Source: Stereocaulon alpinum (taxonomy: Eukaryota > Ascomycota > Lecanoromycetes > Lecanorales > Stereocaulaceae). From it: a stretch of DNA of 30,268 nucleotides. The position numbers were made by a program, and so were the translations under genes. The first letter of the stretch is position 1. Every line of letters begins with the position of its first letter. Positions 1-9,784 of this stretch are shown piece after piece. The stretch covers positions 1 through 30,268 of the forward strand of contig JAEUBA010000182.1 of NCBI GenBank assembly GCA_018257865.1, in the 5' to 3' direction. The notes under the pieces are model-generated. The model was not told where the DNA came from, made no database searches, and saw only the letters and a list, made by a program, of their open reading frames with translations.

Positions 1-200
1 TAAGAGGAAAGTAGGATAGTAGGTTATACTTAATTCTAAGAATTAATCTAACTAGTAAAGATAGTAACTATCCTTAGATCCTTATATATAAATAGTTTCT
101 AGTTCGGCTCTGTTTTATAATAACTATTAATAAGTCGTAAGGATAGTTACTATCTATTATAGGAATTAACCTACTATTATCCTATTTTAGTTATAGGTAG
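1..200. repeat. Imperfect inverted repeat, possible MITE or foldback end
   Basis: Bases 59-76 and 138-155 are an exact 18-bp inverted repeat (arm AGATAGTAACTATCCTTA) around a 61-bp loop. The flanks continue the symmetry with gaps: CCTACTATCCTACTTT, read as the reverse complement of the first 30 bases, resembles CCTACTATTATCCTATTTT near 170-190. This suits the end of a small terminal-inverted-repeat element or a foldback, possibly running off the left edge. No target duplication could be defined and no coding is visible. CA and TG are rare, as in RIPped DNA. Confidence 0.5.
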
Positions 201-469
201 CTCTATATTATACTATCCTATACTAAAGATATATAAAGACTTGTAGTTCTTTTACTAACTAGTATAGATCAGAAAACAGATAATATCATTTATCCTAAGA
301 TATTATTAGAAAATTAATATTACAAATTATTATAGTTATATTATATTTTTATATAGGAGAGTACTTTTCTGTAAAGATCTTTATATATCCTACTTATATC
401 CTATATAGGTTCGATTCGAACCTTTATAGGTTTAGTTAGAACCTTTATAGTTATATATAAATCTATACT
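201..469. other. AT-rich RIPped spacer, no gene seen
   Basis: I see no reading frame or RNA gene. At about 406-455 a short element is repeated, TATAGGTTCGATTCGAACCT followed by a shorter GAACCTTTATAG copy, and is nearly palindromic. Nothing assigns it a role. Confidence 0.5.
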
Positions 470-1262
470 ACGCCCTACTATCCGCCCCTAACTTAACCTT
501 ACTATCCTTATCTTCGTCGTCCTTTCCCTCTTTATATAAATCTATAAGGCGGCCGTATATTTTAGCAAGCTCTTAGTACTTTTCCTTAAGCCCTATATAA
601 ACTTCCTTTTCCGATATATAGCTAATCTTAGCCTTTTTACGCAGGCCTATATAGATTAGTATAGTACTAAATAGTATTATAAGGAGATATACTATTAGAG
701 TCTAAGGTATCCTTCTTAACCGCAGCCTTAACTTTCTCTATACGAATTAGTACGATTACTATATAAATCTAGGCCGAATAGGTACTAACTAGGTATAAAG
801 TTATATTAACTAATACTATCGCCGGAGGTTAAACAATTTGCGTATATATTATTATAGAACCGTACGTTACTACGATAAGACGTAAAGGAGCTTAGATTTT
901 TTATATAAGGCACGCACGCTTCCTTACCGGAATAGTATAAGGTTATACGGCTTTATAATAGTACGCCCTTAACGATATACAGACGGTTTAAATTCTTACT
1001 AATTAGTATTAAATTATAAGGAATAGTAAAGGAGCTATATAGACCAACTTTTTATCTATACGTAAAACTACTTTATTAACAGCCGGCTATACAGCTACGT
1101 CTACGGTCTTTATAGGGACTTTATTAAGCCCCTATATAAATTATTCTACTTTTTGTAAGATATCTGATTTCTAAGTCTTACCGTTCGCGTATACTTTTAT
1201 ACCGAAATCGGGCGGATAGGTACGCAGTTATTCGTCCTCTTCGTTATCTAAGGCTATTATAT
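470..1262 (-). pseudogene. Unrecognised RIPped coding relic
   Basis: The reverse complement gives protein-like stretches broken mostly by TAG and TAA, as expected when CAG, CAA or TGG codons are RIPped. From 1262 downward one frame reads DNEEDE, then YPPDFGIKVYANGKT, then KSDILQKVE and NKVPIKTVDVAV. Near 500-640 another frame reads KAKISYISEKEVYIGLKEKY, then ELAKIYGRLIDLYKEGK, and an acidic KDDEDKD tail. At least one frame change separates the blocks. Composition is charged and partly helical. I do not recognise the family; gag or ORF1 of a retroelement is possible but unsupported. It could also be chance, although the long low-stop stretch argues against that. Confidence 0.35.
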
Positions 1263-1728
1263 TATAGTTTAGTACAAATTTATCAAGATTAGTATTAATT
1301 AGTAAAAAAGGGTATAAAAGATTAAAAGTCTATACGGAAAGGAAATAGGTTAGTACGGAACTAAAATAGAGATATACTTAGCTAAAAGACTCTATATAGC
1401 TTTGCTATTATCTACGTTATATTATATCACTCTATATAATAGTCTATAGTTCTATACAAAGCCTAGATAGATCTAGCAGGCTACTATATAACTCTATATA
1501 AGGGAGCCTATACAGGATCTATACAACTTACTAATTATTAGTTATTATAGTATAAAAGTTTCTAAGTTCCAAATCGACTAAAGTATTAGTATTCTACTAG
1601 ACTAGACCTATTTAGGAAATCCTATATAATTCTGTATAGGTCTTTATGCACAGATTTGTACAACTCTATCCAAACACTTTAAAGCTATATTTAGTATAAA
1701 ATTTCGCTTCGAAATAGCGACCCTCTAG
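1263..1728. other. Noncoding spacer left of the copia element
   Basis: No reading frame or RNA gene was found. CA and TG become more frequent from about 1565, so RIP density falls before the copia element starts. A small hairpin (ATTTCG CTT CGAAAT) lies near 1701-1715. This stretch sits where most of the copia 5' LTR should be, but I could not align it to the 3' LTR. Confidence 0.5.
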
Positions 1729-1745
1729 TACCCTATATTTTAACA
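1729..1745 (+). repeat. Stub of copia 5' LTR (last 17 bp)
   Basis: TACCCTATATTTTAACA is identical to the last 17 bp of the 3' LTR at 9043-9059. It is followed at once by the primer binding site, as expected at an LTR end. The roughly 140 bp that should precede it do not match the 3' LTR, so the LTR was truncated or replaced here. Confidence 0.8.
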
Positions 1746-1746
1746 A

Positions 1747-1757
1747 GTTATGAGCCC
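1747..1757 (+). other. Copia primer binding site (initiator tRNA-Met anticodon arm)
   Basis: GTTATGAGCCC starts one base after the LTR end. It is the complement of GGGCTCATAAC, the anticodon stem-loop segment of eukaryotic initiator tRNA-Met containing the CAU anticodon. Drosophila copia and relatives prime with an internal fragment of this tRNA, so the site supports copia-type half-tRNA priming. The match is from my knowledge of the tRNA, not from a search. Confidence 0.75.
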
Positions 1758-2605
1758 GGACGCGGGGTATTAGTAACAAAGACCACCTACAAGCCTCGCT
1801 ACGAGCCTTCTACCACTCAGACAGTTTGGGATTATTGCACTATCCTATAGGACCTTATCGGTACCTACACTCGCAATACGGTTCCTACAACTTATCTCCA
1901 ACCTCCGTACACCGAGCACTGCTCAGGGGCGTATGATGGTCAGTCAGGGGCAACTTGGCAGCAGAAAACTTCGGTTGGGAAGCCAGGATACTGGCAAATT
2001 TGCTCGAGTTCAGCCAAGTGACACCTGCCCGCCCGGAAACATCAAAACGACCGCCGCTATGCTCCATTTGGCTGGTGTCAATTCCGCCTGTAGAACGCTT
2101 ATTATAACACCTAGATTTAGACGTACTCACGTCGTCTGCTTGTCGAAGTTTTCCGGTGGCTAGGAGTCCCAACCTCCTTATTTCTCACCAATCGCATCGC
2201 TAAGATACAGGTAAATAAGCTAGCTCAGGGGAAACCTAAGCCCCTACCCGGATTAAGAATCCAGCTACCGAACGCCATCCATGAAAACTCTATATATCTA
2301 GGAAGGTTTCCAATCTCTTAGATCCTAGTCTAGCCCCCAATTCGTAAATGAGACCTCCGTCATCTTGTCTAAATCGGATGAGAGGCAATCAAACCACCTC
2401 TGAAGTCTAACCAGAAGAGAGGCAATTACACGAAATCCTTGAACAGTTAAGGCAATTAAATCAAGTCTCTAAAGTCCACCCTCAGTGTATGTGTGCTGTA
2501 GTTCCGCCAACGCACGTGATATGATTAGTCAGGGTCTGGGACTTGGCTAAGGTATTGCTATCCTAGACTCCCGCGAACTTCTGGGGTCCCTTAGAAATAT
2601 GTCTA
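1758..2605 (+). other. Copia 5' leader, noncoding
   Basis: About 850 bp between the primer site and the first gag-like frame. Short frames on both strands around 1885-2172 overlap each other and show no recognisable motif, so I treat them as chance. CA and TG are frequent, indicating little RIP. I see no RNA gene. Confidence 0.55.
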
Positions 2606-4005
2606 TTGCTTAACAGCCAACTTCAGCAACTCCACGTCTTTTATATCCTAGTGCGCCAGCTTAGCGGCAGCGTACTTAGCCCTTCACACCAGGGCAGCAT
2701 ACAAAAGGACGGACGAGACCATCACACAGCTTTAGACATAAGTCCTACACTGACCCATATCCATCCTCTTTCACCCGCCGCAGCGATATCAAACACTCTC
2801 AATGCTATAAACAGCAGCGAACCAGCCGGAAACTTAGATACCGTGCCCTCTAAGACTTCCTACAAACTGTTGAAATCGATCTGTTTGGACCTCTCCAGGC
2901 CGGACGCGAACGATAGCGATCAGAGCGAGTATTATCCTTCTATATCTAAACCTGATAGCAGTGTAACATCAGGCTAATCTACCCTAGAACCCGATATTAA
3001 GCCTGATTTCAGCTCCCTGTTCGGATACATTACAAGCCCTACAATAGACGCAAGACTCGTAACGATTATCGAGCAATCCCTATCACTGCTGCTATCATCT
3101 TCGTCAAAAATAATAACCAGTTCAGGCTTTAAACCTGAAATCAACATCAACAATAGCTGAAGAATCACGTTTTTCCGTCACGTTGAGTTCGCTGGACCGT
3201 ATCAACAAACTCCAAGGGCCTACCAACTACCAGTAATGGCGCGTGGAGATACTAGACTTCCTTAAGCTCCTAGATCTACACCTACATCACTACTCCGCAC
3301 CTCGAGCCTGAAACAGGTAAAGATAAATTGGAACGGGCGAACACAAAGATCCGTACTATGCTGAAAAGCCGCTACGAACGCAACCCCCGTGCCAAAATTG
3401 AGGACTGCACTACCGCTGAGAAGGCCTGGACCAAGCTGGCAGAATTCAAGCCCAAAGGCTCCGGGATCCTTAATTCTACCTTGCGAAAGTTCCACGCTCT
3501 CAGCGTTGCAAGCTGCGATAATGACGCTCAGGCGTACGCCAATAAGTTCTATGGTACCCTACGGGAGATTGAGAACCTATCAAAAGATTTCAGAATTAAT
3601 GATAACCACAAGATTTTTTGCTTTCACTTTGGCCTGCTACCAAGCTACAGCTCCTACGTTGAGACGTATAACCAAAACCACGATGTATTCAAGGATGATA
3701 AGACAGCGAAATTCAGCCTAGACTACGCCATCACTCGCTTTCTTAATTCTGCGACTAATTCTACCAATTCTTCTACTCAGGCGTTGGCTGCCCTACCGAA
3801 CTAATACACCCCGCAAAGCACGCAGGCGCTGGTCGCTGCTGGGAATATCGAATACCGTGTTTAAGCTGGAGCCCATGCGGGTAACCCTCGCGTTATTCAC
3901 CAAACTGTGAAGCACTGCACCCACTGCAAGAAGGACTATCACGATGAGACTGAATGCGACAACCTCCACCCCGAGCGGAAGAAGCGGGACCACCGGACCA
4001 GCTAG
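2606..4005 (+). pseudogene. Copia gag (UBN2-like, zinc knuckle), broken
   Basis: Gag forms the virus-like particle and binds the element's RNA. A Ser/Pro-rich N-terminal stretch is open at 2606-2977, then continues past a TAA. From about 3150 the frame reads LSSLDRINKLQGPTNYQ, a TAA, then WRVEILDFLKLLDLH, which is the typical start of the copia gag core. The frame changes near 3298 and continues as DKLERANTKIRTMLKSR through the UBN2-type region to a TAA at 3802. A perfect CX2CX4HX4C zinc knuckle lies at 3916-3957 (C-THC-KKDY-H-DETE-C), followed by an Arg/Gly-rich tail near 4033-4080. Damage: stops at 2975, 3235-3240 region, 3802, 3862 and 4003, plus frame changes near 3130 and 3298. The stops fit CAA/CAG or TGG mutated by RIP. 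The exact start is not clear. Confidence 0.8.
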
Positions 4006-5905
4006 GGGAGCAACGATAGCACCAAACGCAATATGCGCGGACGCAGTAAAGGTGGACGTAGCGGGCGTGGAGGCAGTAGAGGCAGTAGTAACTCCAACTC
4101 CAAAGACTACCAACCTCCTAGCGGTTCTGCAGGCTTCGCATTTAGCATGATTGCCAATTCCACCGCCCTGCACCGAAAATCCTCCGCCCTGCATCGGAAG
4201 TCTGCCGCCAAGTCCGCTGCTATAACAGTGGAAGCTTGCGCGCTATCCGCCCAAACCGCCCTCACCTGCCTCTGGATCTTCGACAGCGGATGCACCCAAC
4301 ACATGACGCGGGACCGTTCGGTGTTTCAAGACTATACCCCGTTTCCTGGCCTTGGGCGCCCTGTCAGTAGCCTGAACGGCTCCTGCTACGCCTCCGGTTT
4401 CGGTACAATACATCTTGAGTGCATGGCCAACGGTACCAAGAGAACCCTGATTTTGGACAACGTTTGGTATGTGCCCCAAAGCGGCTACAATCTGATCTCC
4501 CAAGGACAGCTGGAGGATCAACAATGTCCCCTGAAATTCGTGCCGAACGGCATCGTAGTTGGCGAGTACGGTGTTACATTCAAGCGCCACCCAAACCGCC
4601 TGTATATCCTCGAAATGTGGCAAGAAGCCCCCCTGTGCCTGGCAGCTATTGATACTTTGGAATCCCCGGGCATTGATCAAATTGCGGGCGATAATAATTC
4701 CGCCCAGGACTCCGACGACTCCGATTCGAAAGATCCCGCTGCTGAGGAAGCCGCCAGCGGAACTGCCAAGTCCTCCGAGGATCCATCCAAAGCCCCCTCC
4801 AATCGCAAGCCAAAGTCTAAGCCTAAGTCAAACCCTATTAATGAAGATACTCTCAAGATGTGGTATGCTCGCTTAGGATATATTGGGCGCCAGAGTATTC
4901 TAAAGCTTGCCAAAGTCTCCAAAGGAATAGATCTGACCGCTCCGCCCCCGCAGGAACCATGCGAGCCCTGCGTGGTTTCTAATATGAAGCGGTTACCCTA
5001 TACGAAGCCGATCAAGCCTGGTCGCTGGCAGAACGACCTGATTCACAGTGACCTCCAGGGTCCATTCCAGCCGACTTATGATGGCTACCAATACCTGGTT
5101 ACGTTTCTGGACGATAAGACCCTCCGCTCCGCTGTCTTCTTACTCCGCGATAAGTCCGCTAAGTTAGTGCTAGACGCTTTCCGTATGTACGCTAATCAAA
5201 TAGAACATAACAACTGTACTATTATACGGTTACGAAGCGACTGCGGCACTAAGTACGATAACAGCTTGATGCTGGAATACCGCCTATCTAAGGGCATCAC
5301 ATAGGAACTAACTGTGCTAGGCACCCCTTAAATGAACGGTAAATCTAAACGCCTCGGGCAGACTCTTCAGAAGATGGCTAGTACGATGCTGAAAGACAGT
5401 AGGCTCCCCGAAAAGTTCTGGGGAGAGCTCGTGCTCACCGCTAACTACCTCCGCAATCGTCAACCTGTAGCGGGGCGGGATACCACCCCGTATAAAGCCG
5501 TTACTGGCACGCCTCCGCGACTCTCCTATCTCCGAGTGGTGGGACAGAAGGGCCTCTGCCAGTATCGGCGGGCCCCTATAGCAACTTGGAAGAAGCATGA
5601 GGATCGGGCTTTCTATGCAAGACTCGTAGGCTATGAGGGCGAACACGCCTATCGTATGCTCCTGCCCAGCGATTATGTCTAGGTGTACGACAACGTCAAA
5701 TGGCTAGACAACGTCCCTGCCAACAGCGACAGTAACTCGGATAAACGTCGACCTGACGCTGACGGTCTCACTCAACCTAAACCGAAACGCGCCAAGTTGG
5801 CAGCGCCGCTGTCAGGGGAGAAGAGCCATATTGACCCTGAAGTTGATAATTTCCTTAGCACTATTCGGCAGCGTTAGAAATCTCCAACGCCGCCATCAAC
5901 TATAT
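4006..5905 (+). pseudogene. Copia pol, first part: protease and integrase
   Basis: Same frame as the zinc knuckle, with no stop from 4006 to 5301. The aspartic protease motif is WIFDSGCTQHMT (catalytic Asp codon 4282-4284). The integrase zinc-binding region reads MWYARLGYIG, so both His ligands are Tyr (TAT at 4864 and 4879), while the Cys pair (4960, 4969) remains. The catalytic triad is Asp 5050, Asp 5239 and, 36 codons later in the canonical DD35E spacing, Lys AAA at 5347 instead of Glu. All these losses fit CA/TG-to-TA RIP changes. Stops at 5302, 5329 (inside the TP-x-MNG segment), 5680 and 5875 also fit mutated Gln or Trp codons. After the integrase comes a linker rich in Asp, Pro and Lys, interrupted at 5905 by the solo LTR. 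Confidence 0.9.
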
Positions 5906-6285
5906 TGTTACGGGTCCAGGCGTGACTAGGAATGCACTGGGCGGAGCAGCCCAGGGACCGCCATCACATGACTGGTCGCAGTGGTCGCAGTGATCGCAGG
6001 GTGCGACCACGGTGCCTCCAGCGACTGGTCGCAGTGATCGCAGTGATCGCAGGATACGACCAGGGCGTCCGGGGAGAGCATAGGGCTCTTCCCTTGAATA
6101 CATAAGGATGGGTTTTCCTTTGGCAGAATGTTTTCTTGTCTCCTTGTATTCAACTCATGTAATAGAGAGGAGTCTTAGCTAAAGACACTTTAACGACTAT
6201 CTATCTCCATTACCTATCTCCATTACCTTCTTAGTGCTCAATACACTGTGTGATTTACCCGCAGGAGTTAAACCACCCCGTTACA
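5906..6285. mobile_element. Foreign solo LTR inserted in copia pol, TSD TATAT
   Basis: The 380-bp segment starts TGTTACGGG and ends CCCCGTTACA, the TG...CA ends with short inverted repeats of an LTR. It is flanked by TATAT at 5901-5905 and 6286-6290, a 5-bp target duplication. Removing the segment and one TATAT brings the integrase-side frame exactly into the RT-side frame. Inside, two imperfect 43-bp direct repeats (5970-6012 and 6023-6065) hold runs of TCGCAGTGATCGCAG, and near 6090-6150 TTGAATACATAAGG faces CCTTGTATTCAA as an inverted repeat. CA and TG are abundant, so it is almost free of RIP. It does not match the other LTRs in this window. Orientation cannot be decided. Confidence 0.88.
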
Positions 6286-6290
6286 TATAT

Positions 6291-8089
6291 CTTCTAGGCA
6301 GTCAACACCAACTTCCTCTAAGTTAGGCGATGAACTCGCCACCACCCCTACACGGGATGCTTCCCCAGAAGCGTCTCAACCAAGAATAAGCCCCCGAGTA
6401 ACTCGATCAATGACAGGTCGGTAACGACCACAGCCACCGCCTACGCCACCAGCAGCATAAGAAGCGGTGCAACATCAGTACCTAGAACTCGGGCCAGACC
6501 CATTAGCACTGTTATCCCAAGCCAACGCCTCCGAACCGTACGAGCCGAAAAGCTACGCAGAAGCTAAGACCGATCACCGGAGTTCCGAATAGCAGCAGGC
6601 GATAAAGGACGAAGTCGACTCCCTTACCCAGAATAATACCTGGAAGCTCACTAAGCTGCCTGCTAACTGCCGACCCCTCAGAGGGAAATAGGTCTACAAG
6701 CTCAAACGGGGCCCTAACGGCGAGATTGCTCGCTACAAAGCCCGCTGGGTGGTCCGTGGTTTCGAGTAACGAGAAGGTATTAATTATTATAAAACTTTTG
6801 CCTCAGTAGTCAAGCTAATAAGCTACAAAGCCATCTTCGCAATTGCTGCCGCCTAGGACTGGGAACTGGAACAGATAGACGTTAAGACCGCTTTCCTCTA
6901 TGGGGATGTGGAAGAAGATATCTACGTCATACAGCCCGAAGGCTTTATTCTACGTAGTAAGGAAGGCCTAGTCTGCAAGCTGAAGAAGGCGCTCTACGGC
7001 CTAAAGCAGTCGCCTCGGGTTTGGTATAATACCCTATTAATATACCTTAAAGAGCTTAGTTTCGAACCCCTCTCAGCTGACCTCAGCGTCTTCACCAACG
7101 GTACTACGATTATTGCTATCTATATAGACGATATCCTTCTTGCAGGGCCTAGCAAGTCTTAGATCTAGGACCTAAAGGCGAAGTTTTACACCCGATTCGA
7201 AATAACTAATCTCAGCCCGTGCACCTACTACCTAGGCATGACAATCACCAGGGATTAGGCCAATCGCATCATTCGCCTCAGCCAAGCAGGCTACGTTGAG
7301 AAGTTCATTCGAGACCACAGTATATAGGATGCTGCCAAATCAACCCCTACGCTAATAGGTAACGAAAAATATCAGGCCGCTGATGAGGACCATAAGGCTA
7401 CCGACGCCTTCCGAACCTAATACTAGTCCGCAGTTAGGTTATTAATGTACGCTATGATAGGCACTCGTCCTAATATTATATACTCGGTCTCTGTTGTCTC
7501 CCGGTATAGCTCCAACCCGAATAATAAGTATTAGAAGGCGGTAAAACGGATCTTCCGCTACCTCCGCTCTACTATTAACCTGCAGCTTACATTCAGGGGA
7601 GCTCTGAAGCCGTTGTTAGGATATACAGATACAGACTAGGCGGGTGACTAAGATACCCGACATTCAACCTCTAGGTACGTTTTCAATATTGGTAGCGGGG
7701 CTATTAGCTGGTCTTTAAAGCAGTAACCTACTGTTGTACTGTCTTCGTATGAAGCCGAATATATTAGCCAGACCCAGGCCATAAAGGAGGCTATCTAGCT
7801 ACGGAACCTCGTAGACCAACTTAATACTGATGTCGACTTCTTAGAGGTAGTAGTGATCTTCTGCGACAATCAGGGCGCTATAGCCCTAGCTAAGAACCCT
7901 TAATTTTATGCCCGGACTAAGTATATCGATATTAACGTCTATTTTGTCAGGGAGTAAGTCGCTAAAGAAGCGGTTGAATTAGTCTATACCCCGACCTAGA
8001 AGATGGTTGCAGACGGCCTGACCAAGGCCCTGCCGAAGGACCGCTTTATTCCCTTTCGAACCGCTATTGGCCTGGAGAGCCCGCTATGA
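6291..8089 (+). pseudogene. Copia pol, second part: RT and RNase H, about 20 stops
   Basis: The frame continues after the inserted LTR. A basic linker leads to the RT start (NNTWKLTKLP, then VYKLKRGPNGEIARYKARWV), the DVKTAFLYGDV motif, the CKLKKALYGLKQSPRVWY motif and the catalytic YIDD box at 7121-7132, which is intact. RNase H follows (GYTDTD-stop-AGD near 7620, SYEAEYISQT near 7750, CDNQGAIALAKNP near 7865), then TKYIDINVYFVRE, where Tyr stands for the usual His. I count about 20 in-frame TAG/TAA stops in 1.8 kb, nearly all where Gln or Trp is expected, so this half is more damaged than the protease-integrase half. The frame ends at TGA 8087-8089 after KALPKDRF-type C-terminal sequence, as is usual for copia pol. 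Confidence 0.9.
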
Positions 8090-8894
8090 GTTCTGATCTA
8101 GGGGAGCCCTCAGCATCGCCGGCGCCTTCTATCCGGTCAGAAACACTATATTTTGGGGTTGCTAAGCCCTATTCGGGTACTCCCGTGCTGAGGCTCTGGG
8201 GGATCTGCACGCCCTCGGCCGCTCCCGCGCCTAATTGTCGATCCCGCAGAGCCGCAACTCCGCAAGCTCCGCAACATGCAGGAATCACTGCTATCTTTCA
8301 ACAACGCTGTGCCCAATCATCAATCCCTTCCGTAGGGTGCTTCGCCCTGTGCCTCAGGCCCTCTGTCATTAATATGGGGCTGCCAAACCCTGTGTTGCGA
8401 CCCCTGTTACCTATAACATAGCGCGGCTGGTCTAGCTAACGCAGCTTATTACACGCCTAGAATCAACCGCTATTCAGTGCATAGGCACTCCGCAACGTTT
8501 ATAATACCGAGTCTAACATAGCTGGACCGCCCTAAAGCTCGCTAGGACTCGCTACCGCTGCCGCAGCCGCTTTATAAGACTTTCCAATCGTCCCTATCTA
8601 TCCTACGGCCTCGTGTTGGCAGAAAATTGGCCTGCACAGCCTCTGTAGGAAATAAAATATTCAAATAACCGTGAAAGCACGAAAAGTGGAATTATTAATA
8701 GGCTGCTGTTGATCTTAACCTGTATATACCTTGCTGGCGTATACTTCTGGGGGGTTGGCCGCCCGAATTGCGGCGTATGGACGATCTGATTGGTCTGTGC
8801 CCTAGAGCAACTGGTTACTGGACCTGGAGACGTCTTAATTGATCGCTTATTGCGAGGAGGGGAGTCCTATTAGGCAAATCTTGCTTACTTGCGC
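8090..8894 (+). other. Copia 3' noncoding region
   Basis: About 800 bp between the pol stop and the polypurine tract. A 111-codon frame at 8086-8421 starts at an ATG overlapping the pol stop (ATGA), but is Ser/Pro/Ala-rich with no domain I recognise. I see no RNA gene. Several stretches are GC-rich and keep CA/TG. Confidence 0.5.
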
Positions 8895-8902
8895 GAAGGG
8901 GA
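8895..8902 (+). other. Copia polypurine tract
   Basis: GAAGGGGAG lies directly before the TG that opens the 3' LTR, the expected position of the plus-strand primer. Confidence 0.75.
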
Positions 8903-9059
8903 GTGTTGAAAGTGGCCTGCGTGCCAAGGATAACGAATCCTTGGCATGATGACTAAAGCCTTGGCATCTTGGCATGCTGAGTTAGCACCACTGTACATAG
9001 ATCGCGCGTGTAGCACTTAGACACCTAATCAAGCAAGTGTTCTACCCTATATTTTAACA
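8903..9059 (+). repeat. Copia 3' LTR, 157 bp
   Basis: Begins TGTTGAAA and ends TTTTAACA, near-perfect terminal inverted repeats with TG...CA ends. The last 17 bp recur at 1729-1745. Inside, TGCCAAGGAT (8922-8931) and ATCCTTGGCA (8937-8946) form a 10-bp perfect stem with a 5-base loop, and CTTGGCAT occurs three times. It is rich in CA and TG, so hardly RIPped. Confidence 0.88.
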
Positions 9060-9511
9060 CCGGCGGTCGAGCGCCCGCCGCTATAGTAGGCAAATGAAAA
9101 GCAATAGCAAAGCAACGTTAGGTGGTTGACTTTATTGTGGTATAGGGATAATCTATCTAAGTGATAGAATTCTAGAATTCTAGCTAAGTGCTTAAAGCTG
9201 ACTAATCAGCTGTAGGGCTGATAAAGGATTCCCCCCTCCCTCTCAGCGCCTTAGTAATATAATTTTATTCCAACGCTAAAACAAGTAGAATTCGTTAAGT
9301 AGCGATCGATATCCGTAAAGTTATATTCTAGTAACCTAGTAACCTAAGGTAACTAGTGTTACTGCCTAGATACTATAGTAGTATTAATACTTCTAGTAAA
9401 ATATGTCGTCCTTAGAAAATTACAAGCGTATGCTGAAAAGATTATTTTAGACTTATCGGGTAACCTAGTGTATATAAGTTATCTAATATCGTACCGTAGC
9501 AGCTTGCTTAT
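9060..9511. other. Unique spacer between copia and the solo LTR
   Basis: No gene seen. A GC-rich hairpin, CGGCGG-loop-CCGCCG, lies at 9061-9080 directly next to the copia LTR. 9160-9190 repeats AGAATTCT. CA and TG persist to about 9250, then thin out. Confidence 0.5.
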
Positions 9512-9784
9512 TGTTACGGCTCGCCTAGAGGTGATCGCAGGAGAAGGCAGCTTTGAAGAAAACCACCTTGTATTAGGATTTGGCTAATAGGCTACGCTTG
9601 GTATCTAGAAAATAGGACGAAGAAGAAAGGAAAGAGCTGGTGAGCTCGCAAGCCTAAATACCCCTAGGGCTAGCTCGCCGCCAGTCCCTATCCGGGAACC
9701 GTATTGACTAGTATACTAAGCTATCTCTATACCAATACGCCACCTCTATACTAGTAGTAGGGCCTCTAGATTAGGATCGTAACA
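9512..9784 (-). mobile_element. Solo LTR of the gypsy family, TSD CTTAT, barely RIPped
   Basis: This 273-bp segment is the reverse complement of the LTRs at 11119-11445 and 17360-17686, with perfect ends TGTTACG...CGTAACA. It is flanked by CTTAT at 9507-9511 and 9785-9789. It keeps CA/TG where the two full-length LTRs have TA: GTGATCGCAGG here is GTAATCGTAGG there, and TTTGGC is TTTAGC. It is 54 bp shorter, differing in the 5' (U3) part, where the long form carries a second CCTAATCTAG block with TTTATTAAACTTC repeats. It most likely arose by LTR-LTR recombination of an inserted element. Confidence 0.93.

Larger units (their letters stand above)
1729..9059 (+). mobile_element. Ty1/copia LTR retrotransposon, 5' LTR truncated
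   Basis: A copia-class element with domain order gag, protease, integrase, RT, RNase H, which is diagnostic of Ty1/copia. It begins with the last 17 bp of its LTR (1729-1745, shared exactly with 9043-9059) followed by a tRNA-iMet type primer site, and ends with a polypurine tract and a complete 157-bp LTR. Gag and pol carry in-frame stops of the CAG/CAA/TGG to TAG/TAA type and His-to-Tyr changes, so it is RIPped, but much more lightly than the rest of the window: CA and TG are still common. A solo LTR of another family (5906-6285) is inserted in pol. With the 5' LTR lost, no target duplication can be read. It cannot be autonomous. Confidence 0.93.

Noticed and set aside
1885..2172. Overlapping short frames on both strands in the copia leader
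   Set aside because: They mirror each other, have no motif and lie between the primer site and gag.
5906..6153. Minus-strand frames with repeated CDHCDQ-type residues in the solo LTR
   Set aside because: They come from the TCGCAGTGA repeats of a noncoding LTR.
8086..8421. 111-codon plus-strand frame whose ATG overlaps the copia pol stop (ATGA)
   Set aside because: Ser/Pro/Ala-rich, no recognisable domain, and located in the normal 3' noncoding region of a copia element. Overlap with the stop is most likely chance.
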